The notes under the pieces were generated by a model that searched no databases, was not told the origin of the DNA, and was given only the letters and a program-made list of their open reading frames with translations. 64,000 nucleotides of DNA. Origin: Salinarimonas soli. Lineage in GTDB: Bacteria > Pseudomonadota > Alphaproteobacteria > Rhizobiales > Beijerinckiaceae. Within the stretch, counting starts at the first letter, position 1, and each line of letters opens with the position of its first letter. Of the stretch, positions 17,648 to 26,002 are shown in pieces. The stretch covers positions 79,011-143,010 of the forward strand of contig NZ_VUOA01000037.1 of the NCBI RefSeq assembly GCF_008386575.1, given 5' to 3'. The translations under genes were made by a program, and so were the position numbers.

Positions 17648-18412
17648 CTACCCGATCGGCGTCCACCGTGCGGCGGGCCCGAGGCTGAGGCGGGTGAGGC
17701 TCATGCGGTACTCGAAGCGGTCGGGTGCATAGAGGCTCTCCTGGTGCAGCACCGGCCCGCCGGCCTCGTCGGTCATCAGGCGGCGCATGCAGATGAGCGG
17801 GCTGTCGGCGGCGACGCCGAGCGTCGCGACGGCCATTTCGCTCGCCGGCACCGCCGTGATCGCCTGCTCGGCCCGGGCCGCCAGGATGCCCTTGCGGTCG
17901 AGGGCGCGGATCACCGGCTCGCTCGCATCCGCGTTCGGGTCGAGAAGGTCGGCATGGATGGCGGGGACGAGGATCGTCGTGAGTGACATGGGCTCGCCCT
18001 TGTGCGAGCGCACCCGGAGGATCCTGAGCGCGAGGCCGGGGCCGAAGAGCGGCGCGATCTCGGGGCCCGGCTCCACCCGGTCCCAGGCCAGATTGCGCGC
18101 CGTCGTGCTCTGGTCGTAGGTGATGAGGTTCTCCAGCACGCCGGAGATGTTCGTCTTCTCCGCCGTGGCGGAGACGCGCACGGGGAAGGTCCCGACGCCG
18201 CGCACCCGCCGGATCAGCCCGTCGGCCTCGAGCTGCTCCAGGGTCCGGCGCACCGTGACGCGGCTGACCTGGTAGCGGGCGGCGAGAGCCGGTTCGGACG
18301 GCAGGCGCTCGCGGGGGTCGAGCCCACCCTCGGTCAGGCCACGCCGGAGCTCGACATAGATCCGGTGGTAGAGCGGCGCGATGCGGTGAGATCGCGTGTT
18401 GCGTGGTGGCAT
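17648..18412 (-). CDS. GntR family transcriptional regulator (HutC subfamily)
   Basis: A 254-residue regulator. The N-terminal winged helix is clear: LPSEPALAARYQVSRVTVRRTLEQLEADGLIRRVRGVGTF in two stretches at about residues 37-77. The C-terminal two-thirds is a UTRA effector-binding domain (SPLICMRRLMTD, VLHQESLYAPDRFEYRMS). It is convergent with the binding-protein gene, 3 nt apart. The two 20-bp TTGT...ACAA palindromes at 11146 and 14224 are its probable operators, so it would control the whole island 10336-17644, presumably as a repressor released by a pathway metabolite. Confidence 0.9.
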   Translation of the reverse strand: MPPRNTRSHRIAPLYHRIYVELRRGLTEGGLDPRERLPSEPALAARYQVSRVTVRRTLEQLEADGLIRRVRGVGTFPVRVSATAEKTNISGVLENLITYDQSTTARNLAWDRVEPGPEIAPLFGPGLALRILRVRSHKGEPMSLTTILVPAIHADLLDPNADASEPVIRALDRKGILAARAEQAITAVPASEMAVATLGVAADSPLICMRRLMTDEAGGPVLHQESLYAPDRFEYRMSLTRLSLGPAARWTPIG

Positions 18413-18579
18413 GCCGCCGCTCGTCTCCCAGGTGGTGCCCGCACTCTAGCGCGTACGGGCCCGCAGGGGGAGGGCGGGATCGGTCGTTCCGGAGATGTGT
18501 CGAGCGTGCCCTCCGGGCGACGCCGCGGGTGATCTCCGCGGCGGCCGATAGGCCCTCAGATGCCCGGGTGCGTCCCGGG

Positions 18580-19122
18580 TCAGGGCAGGTCGACGCCGTC
18601 CCAGTCGCTCGAGAGGGCCTGAGCCGGGCCAGTCGCCGTGCGACTGATCGCGCCGGTGGTCTCGACGCTCGGCGGCGCGAAAGCGGCCAGGATGAGCGCG
18701 GCGACCTCGTCGGGCGGTGCCGCGAAACGGTCCGACTGGAGAGCGGCAAGCTCAGGAGGGGCGCTGGCAAGGCTCAGGGCGACAAGGGCCGCGGTCTCGG
18801 CCTCGCGTGGATCGAGGAAGCGATCGGGGCCGAGCGCCGCCTCGACCGTCTGAGCGCGAAGGCTGAGCGCGATCAGGGCCGCCGTCTCGGCCTCCCGCAT
18901 GTCGGCGAAGAACGCCGGATCGACCGCCAGGAATGCAATATCATCGACGGCGCGATCCGTTGCGGGCGCCGGAAGCTGCGAGATTTGCTCGATGAGCGAT
19001 GCGAGGCGCGGCGCAGGAGAGGTGAGTATTTCCTGTTCCAACCCATCCAAGAACTCGGCCCGGGCTGCACCAGAAGTGGCAAGGCAGACAGACAAGGCCA
19101 GAACCGCAGAGGTCACACGCAT
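18580..19122 (-). CDS. Secreted hypothetical protein with internal repeats
   Basis: A 180-residue protein with a Sec signal peptide (residues 1-22, cleavage after ARA) and no recognised family. Residues about 67-150 contain three imperfect repeats of about 28-32 residues, each with a core of the form (R/D)EAETAALIALSL, REAETAALVALSL and DEVAALILAAF, separated by a DRF-type segment. The repeats are predicted helical and acidic on one face. No Cys or obvious catalytic residue. Its neighbours give no functional clue. Confidence 0.6.
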   Translation of the reverse strand: MRVTSAVLALSVCLATSGAARAEFLDGLEQEILTSPAPRLASLIEQISQLPAPATDRAVDDIAFLAVDPAFFADMREAETAALIALSLRAQTVEAALGPDRFLDPREAETAALVALSLASAPPELAALQSDRFAAPPDEVAALILAAFAPPSVETTGAISRTATGPAQALSSDWDGVDLP

Positions 19123-19326
19123 GTTGTCGACTCCATGAACGAGCCGAGTGTGGCTATCGAAACCCTAACGTAAACCTACCAATCCTCGCTAACATCTCCT
19201 TAACCGAGCCGGCTGACCCTGCGTCGCATTAGGATCGTACCTTGGGCAGTCTCTCCCGCACGCCGGCCTCGTCACGCGCTCAGCGCTGCTCTAGAACGGG
19301 TTTTTGCCTTGGGACAGGAGGGTCGG

Positions 19327-20196
19327 ATGAAGCCAGAGCACGGTGAGGTGGCGGAGCCGCCAGACGCCGCGGCGCGCCGGAGCGTAGCGCCGGTGATCTG
19401 CTATCCCGTCTCCGGCCTGCCGGCCCCGGATCTCGACGCCTATCGGGCGGCGCGGGAGGGCTGGAGCAAGGTCGACGAGGTGATCGTGCCTCCGCGCGAG
19501 GCGGCCTGCTTCGAGGTGCCGGCCGGATCGTTCTTCCGGATCGTGAGCGTTGAAGGCTCCCAGGTCGGCGATCTCAATCTGTGGGCCGCCGGCGACCTCA
19601 CCGAGCGCTTCTTCTCGGGCAAGACGCGGGCCCTGCACGGAACTCATCTCTCGACGGGAGACCGGCTCTGGTCGTCCCTCCCGTATCTGCGGCCGATGGC
19701 GACGATCACCCACGACACGCTCGACTGGTACGGTTTCGACGCCTGGGGCGGCTCCGTGCACGACGTGATCGGCACCCGTTGCGACCCGTACACTCACCGC
19801 CTCCTGTCCGGGGGCGAGTACCATCATTGCTGCCATTCGAATCTCACCCGCGCCCTCGCGGGACGCCTCGGGATGGCGCTGGAGGCGGCAGAGCCCGCCA
19901 TCCACGACGTGCTCAACGTCTTCATGTGCACGGGTTTCACCCGCGACACCGGGCAGTACTTCATGAAGGCGAGCCCGGTGAGGCCCGGCGACTTCCTGGA
20001 GTTCTTCGCCGAGATCGACCTGCTCGGCGCCCTCTCGGCCTGCCCCGGCGGCGATTGCAGCAGCGAGCATTCCAGTGACGAGGCGGTCTGCCATCCGCTC
20101 CTCGTCGAGGTCTACCGCCCGCTCGCGCCGCCACGCGGCTGGAGCGAGCCGCCGCGCAACGGCTACAGCCGCCGGCACGGAGCTGACGGGGCCTGA
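19327..20196 (+). CDS. DUF1989 (urea carboxylase-associated) family protein
   Basis: A 289-residue protein with the DUF1989 core: PPREAACFEVPAGSFFRIVSVEG (residues about 57-79), QVGDLNLW, ERFFSGKTRALHGTHLSTGDRLWS, GTRCDPYTH and YHHCCHSNLTRAL (about 175-188). The Cys and His residues could bind metal. Family members often accompany urea carboxylase or amino-acid-derived amine catabolism, but no such gene is next to this one. The ATG at 19327 is used because GGAGGG precedes it; a TTG six codons upstream is the alternative. Confidence 0.8.
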   Translation: MKPEHGEVAEPPDAAARRSVAPVICYPVSGLPAPDLDAYRAAREGWSKVDEVIVPPREAACFEVPAGSFFRIVSVEGSQVGDLNLWAAGDLTERFFSGKTRALHGTHLSTGDRLWSSLPYLRPMATITHDTLDWYGFDAWGGSVHDVIGTRCDPYTHRLLSGGEYHHCCHSNLTRALAGRLGMALEAAEPAIHDVLNVFMCTGFTRDTGQYFMKASPVRPGDFLEFFAEIDLLGALSACPGGDCSSEHSSDEAVCHPLLVEVYRPLAPPRGWSEPPRNGYSRRHGADGA

Positions 20197-20340
20197 CCGC
20201 AGCCATTCGGAGGGTTTCCCGCGAGACGGGCACGTAGCGCCGTGGGCCGGGCATCCGAACCCTTCCCGGGCCGGTGCGTTGAGGCTTGGCCGGAACGCCG
20301 CTTTTACGACAGGAGCCCGGCGAGGCCTGGAGTACCGCCC

Positions 20341-21393
20341 ATGCGTGTCCGCTTTCTGCTCGCCCTCGGGGCTTTCACGCTATCTCCGCTCGGCGCACTT
20401 GCGTCGCAGGGCTACAGGAGCGCCTTGTCGGACGGTCTCCACGATCAGCCGAGCGTCGGCGCCATCCCCCGTGTCGGGCGCGCCCTCACCCAAGTGGCAC
20501 AGCTTGGCGGCGGAACTGGCGGCGCGGGCGCGAGCGGAAATGGCAACGGCAACGGAAATGGCAGCGGAGGCGGCCTCGGTGGCGGTGCTGGCGGGGGTTT
20601 AGGCGGAGCGGTCGGCGGCGCGAGCGATGCGGCCGGCGCGGCGGCTGGCGCCGCCGGAAGCGCGGTCGGCGGCGCTGCGGGCGGAGCCGTCGGCGCGGCG
20701 GGCAATGCCGCCGGCGGTCTCGGCAACGCCGCGGGTGGCGCGGTGGGGAACGCCGGGAATGCTGCCGGGGGAGCCGTGGGCGGCATCGGCGGACCGGCAG
20801 GAGGGGCGGTCGGCGGGGCCTCGGCGCCAGGCGTAGGAGGCGGGGTCGGCGGAGGAGCCGGTGCAGGTCTCGGCGGGTCCGCCGGGGCGGCGACCGGGTT
20901 CACGGGCGGGGCCGTCGGAGCATCGACCGTCGGCAGCACGCCGGGCTCCGTGGCGAGCCCCGGCGTCACGGCGTCCGTGGCGCCACCCGCGGCGGCCGCA
21001 GCGACAGCCGGGGAGGGCGGCTCGACGTTGCCGGCGGCTCTCCTCCCGCGGGGAGGCGAAGGCCTGCCCTCCATCCAGGTCCCGCGCTTCGGCACGCTCT
21101 ATGGCACCCGGCGCGATCTGGCCGCCGTCACGTCTGCGCTGCCCGGCCGTCCAGGTGCACCTCAGGCCGTCGTGGAAGCGTGCCGCAGCTCGATCGTCGC
21201 CGCAGCCCGCCCGCTCGGCGTCGTCCATGTCGACGTGGCAGGCGCCGGCCGGGAACGCCCGGAGCGGGGCGGGCGGCTGGCCGTACCCATCAACGTGAGG
21301 GTCGTCTACGCCCGCCAGGGTGGCCACGAGGTGCGCCAATCCCGGATCACCTGCCGCGTCGACCGGCGAGGCACGGTTCTGGCGCTTCGCTGA
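20341..21393 (+). CDS. Glycine/alanine-rich exported protein
   Basis: A 350-residue protein with a Sec signal peptide (residues 1-22, cleavage after GALA). Residues about 55-200 are low-complexity Gly/Ala/Val repeats (units such as GGAVGGA and GNAAGG). A more ordered C-terminal domain (about 240-350) has conserved-looking FGTLYGTRRDLAAV, EACRSSIVAAARPLG and RQSRITCRVDRRG, with two Cys that could pair. The function is unknown; the plan suggests a surface or periplasmic matrix protein. The ATG at 20341 is chosen because it begins the signal peptide. Confidence 0.6.
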   Translation: MRVRFLLALGAFTLSPLGALASQGYRSALSDGLHDQPSVGAIPRVGRALTQVAQLGGGTGGAGASGNGNGNGNGSGGGLGGGAGGGLGGAVGGASDAAGAAAGAAGSAVGGAAGGAVGAAGNAAGGLGNAAGGAVGNAGNAAGGAVGGIGGPAGGAVGGASAPGVGGGVGGGAGAGLGGSAGAATGFTGGAVGASTVGSTPGSVASPGVTASVAPPAAAAATAGEGGSTLPAALLPRGGEGLPSIQVPRFGTLYGTRRDLAAVTSALPGRPGAPQAVVEACRSSIVAAARPLGVVHVDVAGAGRERPERGGRLAVPINVRVVYARQGGHEVRQSRITCRVDRRGTVLALR

Positions 21394-21447
21394 TCGTTTG
21401 CGCCGCCTGCGGGCGGCCCTCCACGGGAAGCGGAATAACGCCACGCT

Positions 21448-21472
21448 GGAACCATGGCGTCCGCGGCCGGTT
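21448..21472 (+). promoter_or_regulatory. EcfG-type promoter (near-consensus)
   Basis: GGAAC at 21448-21452 and GTT at 21470-21472, 17 nt apart. The base before GTT is G rather than the consensus C. Transcription would start near 21480, about 26 nt before the ATG of the 24-residue ORF at 21506. It matches the alphaproteobacterial general-stress promoter GGAAC-N16/17-CGTT at all but one base. Confidence 0.45.
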
Positions 21473-21505
21473 GGCCTTCGAGACCATCACATCCTGGAGA
21501 GAGAC

Positions 21506-21580
21506 ATGTTCCGACTTCTGAGGAATGTTGCCCTGTTGCGTATGGTTTGGGGCCTTTTCCGCCGCTCCCGCCGCGCCTGA
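21506..21580 (+). CDS. Small ORF, 24 aa, hydrophobic-basic
   Basis: Encodes MFRLLRNVALLRMVWGLF followed by RRSRRA. A single short amphipathic or membrane-contacting segment has Arg at both ends. It has a Shine-Dalgarno-like GGAGAGAG just upstream, an EcfG-type promoter ending 33 nt before the ATG, and a perfect 12-bp hairpin 24 nt after the stop, so it looks like a complete one-gene unit. No family recognised; the size leaves real doubt. Confidence 0.45.
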   Translation: MFRLLRNVALLRMVWGLFRRSRRA

Positions 21581-21604
21581 CCCTCGTTTGCATCACGTCG
21601 AAAC

Positions 21605-21635
21605 GCGCCCGAGGTCTTTCATGGACCTCGGGCGC
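21605..21635 (+). terminator. Hairpin after the 24-residue ORF
   Basis: GCGCCCGAGGTC, loop TTTCATG and the exact complement form a 12-bp stem 24 nt after the small ORF stop. The T-run is missing, so termination is inferred from stem strength and position. Confidence 0.65.
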
Positions 21636-21724
21636 AGTCGTTCGGGCCGACCCGACGACCGAGGCTGCGCCGCGCAAGCCTCGCTCCATCGTGGCATGTG
21701 ATCCTCGCTCCATCGGAGGAGGCC

Positions 21725-22309
21725 ATGCCCGACGGGGTCTATCACCCATACCGTTACGAACGCCGGCGTGACGAGCGCATCCATGTGAGGCTTCAGGGGC
21801 GCATTACGTCGCCTGACGGGACCGATCTGCCCTGCGCCACGCTCACCGTATCGGCCGGCGGGCTCGCCGTCGAGACCCCGACGCTGATCCCGCTCGGCGA
21901 GCACGTCGTGTGCCACTTCGAGCAGATCGGCCAGATCGATGCCGTGATCGTCGGGCATCACGAGGAGGGCTTCGCCGTCGCCTTCGTGGCCGACCGGGAT
22001 ACCCGTGGCGAGCTTGTCCGGAAGGTGGACTGGATCGAGCGCCGGATGGAAGGGGAGGTCGGCGATGTCCGCCGCCATCCCCGCCATGTTCCCCCGCCCA
22101 ACGTCCTCACGATCCGCCTCGGCGGCGGGCGAAGCGAGCAGGCGCGCCTTCTCGACGTCTCCATCTCCGGAGCGGCCGTCGAGGCGGAGCAGCTGCCGCC
22201 CGTGGGGAGCACCGTCTGGATCGGCCCCATGCGCGGCCGTGTGGTGCGCCATCTCCCGAACGGCTACGCGGTCGCATTCGCGAGCGCGGCCTTGCCGGCG
22301 CCGCTTTGA
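21725..22309 (+). CDS. Tandem PilZ-domain protein
   Basis: A 194-residue cytoplasmic protein with two PilZ-like domains, a fold that typically binds cyclic di-GMP. Domain 1 has RRDERIHVRLQGRI (about residues 12-25) and TVSAGGLAVET (about 43-53). Domain 2 begins RRHPRHVPPPNVLTIRL (about 114-130) and has the better match to the binding motif, DVSISGAAVEAE (about 144-155). Domain 1 has S-A-G-G in place of the usual (D/N)xSxxG, so it may bind weakly. The ATG at 21725 follows GGAGGAGGCC. No enzymatic output domain. Confidence 0.8.
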   Translation: MPDGVYHPYRYERRRDERIHVRLQGRITSPDGTDLPCATLTVSAGGLAVETPTLIPLGEHVVCHFEQIGQIDAVIVGHHEEGFAVAFVADRDTRGELVRKVDWIERRMEGEVGDVRRHPRHVPPPNVLTIRLGGGRSEQARLLDVSISGAAVEAEQLPPVGSTVWIGPMRGRVVRHLPNGYAVAFASAALPAPL

Positions 22310-22325
22310 GCAGCGGCACGCCCCC

Positions 22326-24233
22326 TTACCGCTCTGGCCTTTGAGCCTTCGTCCGCGGACGCAGGAGATCGGCCACGTCACTCGACCCGGCATCCTCGGC
22401 GAGCGCCAGCGCCGTCAGGCCCGCGTCGGCCACAGGGTCACCCGTGTCCTGGCAGGGGAGGGCGTCGAGGATGCGGGGGCGGAAGCGGGAGGGCTTGGCC
22501 AGGAGGTCCGGGTCGGCGCCGCCGTCGAGGAGCATGCGCGCGGGATCGGTCAGCCCGAGGCGCGCAGCCGTCATGAGCGGCGTGAGACCGCTGGCGCCGA
22601 ACGCGTTCGGATCCGCCCCTCGCGCCAGGAGGCCCTGCACCGTGGCCGGGTGCTCCAAGGCGAGCGAGAGCAGGGGCTCGTCGACATCGCCCTGCGCTGC
22701 CGCGATCGCGGCTTTCGGATCCCGTCCGAGACGGGTCCACAGCTCGTCCGCCCTCCCGGCCAGGGCCGCGGCGTGCGGCGCGTGACGCGCGTCGAAATCC
22801 GCGGCGAGGAACGCCTTCACGGCCTCGTCGCCGTCGACGGCGAGATAGGCGCCAAGCATGCGGTCGAGATAGAGGCGGGCCAAAGCCGCGGCGTCGGCCG
22901 CGTTGCGCCCGAACGCCTCGCGATAGTAGCGGGAGACTCGCTCCTCGGCCTCCCGGTACACGACCCGCGTCGCCTCGACGGCACGGCTCGCCTCGAGACC
23001 CGTCAGGGCCTTGCGCCGCAGGTAGATCTGCACCTCTCCGGTGGCCAGCGCACGCCACGCGCCGGCGCGAACCGGGATCGGACGCAAGGACCACGGCCGG
23101 AAGGCCGCGCGCTCTTCCAGGGTGTAATCATCATCCGTCGCCGGGCCGCAGGAGAGGGGCGGGAGCACGGCATTGGCCGCGTGCCGCAAGGTCTCGACTT
23201 CGCCCCAGCCGTAGAGGCCCTCGCCCGCGGCGGGCTCGGGGGCCGCCTCGAACAGGCACATGCGTTCGATCGATGTCGGGCTGTGGAGGGCATAAACGCC
23301 GAGATACCCGCTCCGTCCGTCGCGGATCGGCACGAGCGCAAGCGTGCGCCCGCCGTCTCGGAAAAGGCGGAAAGCCTCGCGGACCGGCACCGAGGAAGAC
23401 GCGAGATCCGGGCGCGGCGAGGCGAGGCTGCTCTCGTTCTCGGCGAAGTGGCTCGGGTCGAGCAGGGGCTGGCTCGCATCCCGTTCGGCCCCGATGGCGA
23501 ACGGGTTCGGTGGCGGGCGCAAGGCACGGCGCAGGGTCTCCTCGGACGGGTAGACGCGATACTGCCAGGTCGGGGCCCGCAGCGTGGCTCTCGTGCCGAG
23601 GCGGAGGATCGTGGCGGCCCGCCCAGTCTCGTAGAGCTCGGCTTTGGCCATCTCGGGCGGGGCCTCGTCGGAATCGAGGCGCCGGTTCATCTGCACCGGC
23701 GCGAAGCCGACCTCCCGCTCGCTGAGAGGATTGACGCGCTCTGCCGGCCCAAAGAAGCCGGCCACCACGTCCCGGAAAAGGCCTTCACAGAGCGAGCGCC
23801 CGGCGCCCTCGACCATGACCGGCCGGAACGGCACCTTCGGCCAAGCGGCCTCGTTCGCCTCGCGGTTCAGGACCGCGAGGCGCTGCGCGTACAGCCCGTA
23901 GAGGCACGACGCGACGGTTTCGCCGCCTGGGGCATCGCTGCCGGCTCCCGGCGAGCCCGGGCAGGTGAGGGCGCGCCCAGATACCCACCGTCTCTGGTCG
24001 GCCTGGATGCTGTCGCGGGCCGCACCCGCGGGCGCTGCGGCCAGGCGCTCGCGGTAGGCGTCCGCGAGCTCGCGGTCGAAGCGGGCCAGATCGGGGCTGC
24101 CGCAGATTGTCCGCTCCACCGTGCCGCTCGCCCGCTTGCAATCGAAGCTCGGTGCTTGCGCGGCCGCGTCCGCGCTGGCGAGAACCAGGGCGAAAAGGAC
24201 CGGGGCGCCTCCTGTTCTGGCAAGCCGCCGCAT
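22326..24233 (-). CDS. Periplasmic protein with LprI-like N-terminus and C-terminal ankyrin repeats
   Basis: A 635-residue exported protein with a signal peptide (residues 1-25, ASADAAAQA). Residues about 28-115 match the lysozyme-inhibitor LprI/DUF1311 pattern (FDCKRASGTVERTICGSPDLARFDREL, then ADAYRERL and QRRWVSGR) with its conserved Cys. The middle is unassigned. The C-terminus (about 530-630) has ankyrin-like repeats (VQGLLARGADPNAFGASGLTPLMTAARLG, MLLDGGADPD, GLTALALAEDAG). An LprI domain joined to ankyrin repeats could bind a cell-wall hydrolase in the envelope; this is inference. Confidence 0.72.
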   Translation of the reverse strand: MRRLARTGGAPVLFALVLASADAAAQAPSFDCKRASGTVERTICGSPDLARFDRELADAYRERLAAAPAGAARDSIQADQRRWVSGRALTCPGSPGAGSDAPGGETVASCLYGLYAQRLAVLNREANEAAWPKVPFRPVMVEGAGRSLCEGLFRDVVAGFFGPAERVNPLSEREVGFAPVQMNRRLDSDEAPPEMAKAELYETGRAATILRLGTRATLRAPTWQYRVYPSEETLRRALRPPPNPFAIGAERDASQPLLDPSHFAENESSLASPRPDLASSSVPVREAFRLFRDGGRTLALVPIRDGRSGYLGVYALHSPTSIERMCLFEAAPEPAAGEGLYGWGEVETLRHAANAVLPPLSCGPATDDDYTLEERAAFRPWSLRPIPVRAGAWRALATGEVQIYLRRKALTGLEASRAVEATRVVYREAEERVSRYYREAFGRNAADAAALARLYLDRMLGAYLAVDGDEAVKAFLAADFDARHAPHAAALAGRADELWTRLGRDPKAAIAAAQGDVDEPLLSLALEHPATVQGLLARGADPNAFGASGLTPLMTAARLGLTDPARMLLDGGADPDLLAKPSRFRPRILDALPCQDTGDPVADAGLTALALAEDAGSSDVADLLRPRTKAQRPER

Positions 24234-24358
24234 GGTTCAGCCCTTCATTCGTGGTCTCGCCACAGATCCAGGCGCGCCTCATCGCTGCGGTCAAGCTGAA
24301 ACCCTCGCTGCCGTCGCGACTTGCTCCCTATGAAGAGTACCCGCGTGAAGCAAGGCGT

Positions 24359-24631
24359 ATGGCAATCGGTTCCTCTGGCAGCATGCGGCGAACGCTCACG
24401 GGCGTCGCGGCTCTGGTCGGTCTTGCCCTTCTGGGATCGGTCCCCGCGGCCGCCCAGGACCGGGGGCGACAGCACGGCTGGGCCGACGAGGTGAAGCGCT
24501 CGCTCGACAAGCCGGACCGGGAGTCTGGCGAGATGACCGGATCGACCGCTGCAGGCTCCCGCGAGAGCCAGCGTCCGCAGTCGAGCCAGCGTCCCGCGAA
24601 AGGTCAGGGCTCCGACAAGGCGCGGTTTTGA
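24359..24631 (+). CDS. Small exported hypothetical protein
   Basis: A 90-residue protein with a signal peptide (about residues 9-34, cleavage after VPAAAQ) and a short, highly polar Gln/Ser/Arg-rich mature region without Cys. No family recognised. The ATG at 24359 has AAGG upstream; the ATG at 24383 would start the signal peptide directly. A candidate small RNA gene begins about 30 nt after the stop on the same strand with its own promoter. Confidence 0.5.
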   Translation: MAIGSSGSMRRTLTGVAALVGLALLGSVPAAAQDRGRQHGWADEVKRSLDKPDRESGEMTGSTAAGSRESQRPQSSQRPAKGQGSDKARF

Positions 24632-24661
24632 ACCGGCGCGAACTTTTTTCGTCCGCCCGTT

Positions 24662-24686
24662 GGAACCGTGCCGGTGTGACGGCGTT
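24662..24686 (+). promoter_or_regulatory. EcfG-type general-stress promoter of sRNA A
   Basis: GGAAC (24662-24666), 16 nt, then CGTT (24683-24686), an exact match to the alphaproteobacterial EcfG promoter GGAAC-N16/17-CGTT. It lies in intergenic DNA, and an intrinsic terminator ends about 80 nt downstream. Confidence 0.7.
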
Positions 24687-24692
24687 ATCGGG

Positions 24693-24769
24693 ATGTATCC
24701 GGCTCATACTGCCCCCACGAGCCGGCGCCTTCAACCCGCCGACGCCTCGCGCTCGGCGGGTTTTTCTTT
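24693..24769 (+). ncRNA. Candidate EcfG-dependent small RNA A (GsrN-like design)
   Basis: An RNA of about 75 nt is predicted from the promoter at 24662-24686 and the terminator at 24733-24769. The 5' hairpin has stem CCGGCTC (24699-24705) and GAGCCGG (24719-24725) around a 13-nt loop holding CTGCCCCCAC. The second hairpin is the terminator: AACCCGCCGA (24733-24742) with TCGGCGGGTT (24753-24762), then TTTTTCTTT. The same 5' hairpin, loop and promoter recur at 57783-57886. Caulobacter GsrN, also made by the EcfG-type sigma factor, uses a C-rich loop to pair with mRNA leaders. Start and end are estimates; a coding role is unlikely because only a short frame enters the terminator. Confidence 0.65.
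24733..24769 (+). terminator. Rho-independent terminator of sRNA A
   Basis: A 10-bp stem (AACCCGCCGA with TCGGCGGGTT) followed by TTTTTCTTT, the most canonical terminator in this window on the plus strand. It sits between the exported-protein gene and the convergent MFS gene. Confidence 0.88.
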
Positions 24770-24778
24770 GCCCGATCC

Positions 24779-26002
24779 TCAGGCTGCGCGGGGGTTCAGG
24801 CCGACGCCGCCGGCCCGCATCAGCAGCCAGCCCACGATCGCGACGTTCAGCAGGTTCCAGCATAGCCCGTGCACGAAGGCGGCCGCATACGAGCCCGTGT
24901 AGTCGAAGATCGCACCCGACATCCAACCGCCGAAGGCCATGCCGAAGAGCGTCGCCATGATGACGAGCCCGACCCGGGCGCCGGCTTCAGCGGGAGAGAA
25001 GAAGTCCCGCACGATGAGGGCGTAGCTCGGGACGATGCCGCCCTGGAAGAGACCGAACAGCGCGGAGATCACGTAGAGCGAGGCGAGCCCGTCGAACATC
25101 AGGAACAGGAGCAGGGCCATTCCCTGCAGGGACGAGCCCAGGAGCAGCGTGGAGAGGCCGCCGATCCGGTCCGCGATCCACCCGGAGGCGATCCGGCTCA
25201 CGATCCCGCAGCCGAGCATCAGCGAGAGCATCTGCGCGCCCCGGGCCGCGCCGAAGCCGAGATCCGTGCAATAAGCCACGATATGGACCTGCGGCATCGC
25301 CATCGCGATGCAGCAGCCGAAACCGGCCACGACGAGGAGCCCCTGGAGCGCTCTGGGCGACAGGCCGAGCCGGCTCTGCGCTCCGGAAGCCGCAGCCTGC
25401 GCCGGGGTTTGGCAGATGGTGGGCGCCCTCTGGCGCAGGAGGAAGGCGAGCGGCACCATCAGCACCACGCAAGCGACCCCGATCCCGATATGCGTCGCGC
25501 GCCAGCCGTGCGTCGCGATCGACGCCTGAACGATGCCCGGCCAGATGGTCCCGGCGACGTAATTGCCCGCGGCGCAGATCGCGACCGCGCTGCCCCTGTG
25601 GCGTACGAACCAATGCGAGATGTCGGCGATCAGCGGCGCGAAAGTGGCCGAGCTGCCGAGGCCGATGAGAAGGCCGTGGGCGAGCGCAAACCCCGTGAGG
25701 CTCGTGGACAAGCCCGCCGCGAGATAGCCGAGGCCCAGCAGGAGGGAGCCCGCGATCACCGGCACGATCACCCCGAACCGATCGGACAAACGGCCGGCGA
25801 AGACGCCCCCGAAGGCGAAGCCCACCATGGCGAGCGTGTAGGGGAGAGAGGCGCCGGCCCGCGCGACACCGAACTCCTCCTGCACGGCCGGCAGCGCCAC
25901 GACGACGGACCACATGCCGACGCCGCCGATCGCGCTCAGCGCGACGGCCACGAGAAGGCGCATCCAGGAAAGGCGGGAATCCGGCTCGAAAGTGGCTGGC
26001 AT
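24779..26002 (-). CDS. MFS transporter
   Basis: A 407-residue major facilitator with about 12 membrane segments and an MFS motif A-like loop in GRLSDRFGVIVPV (about residues 64-76, between TM2 and TM3) and in WIADRIGGLSTLLLG (TM8-9 loop). It resembles the OFA/YbfB-type anion-transporter branch (GVGMWSVVVALPAVQEEFG in TM1). The ATG at 26002 (MPATFEPDSR) is preferred; an ATG 19 codons upstream lacks a good Shine-Dalgarno. The substrate is unknown and no catabolic partner is adjacent. Confidence 0.82.
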   Translation of the reverse strand: MPATFEPDSRLSWMRLLVAVALSAIGGVGMWSVVVALPAVQEEFGVARAGASLPYTLAMVGFAFGGVFAGRLSDRFGVIVPVIAGSLLLGLGYLAAGLSTSLTGFALAHGLLIGLGSSATFAPLIADISHWFVRHRGSAVAICAAGNYVAGTIWPGIVQASIATHGWRATHIGIGVACVVLMVPLAFLLRQRAPTICQTPAQAAASGAQSRLGLSPRALQGLLVVAGFGCCIAMAMPQVHIVAYCTDLGFGAARGAQMLSLMLGCGIVSRIASGWIADRIGGLSTLLLGSSLQGMALLLFLMFDGLASLYVISALFGLFQGGIVPSYALIVRDFFSPAEAGARVGLVIMATLFGMAFGGWMSGAIFDYTGSYAAAFVHGLCWNLLNVAIVGWLLMRAGGVGLNPRAA

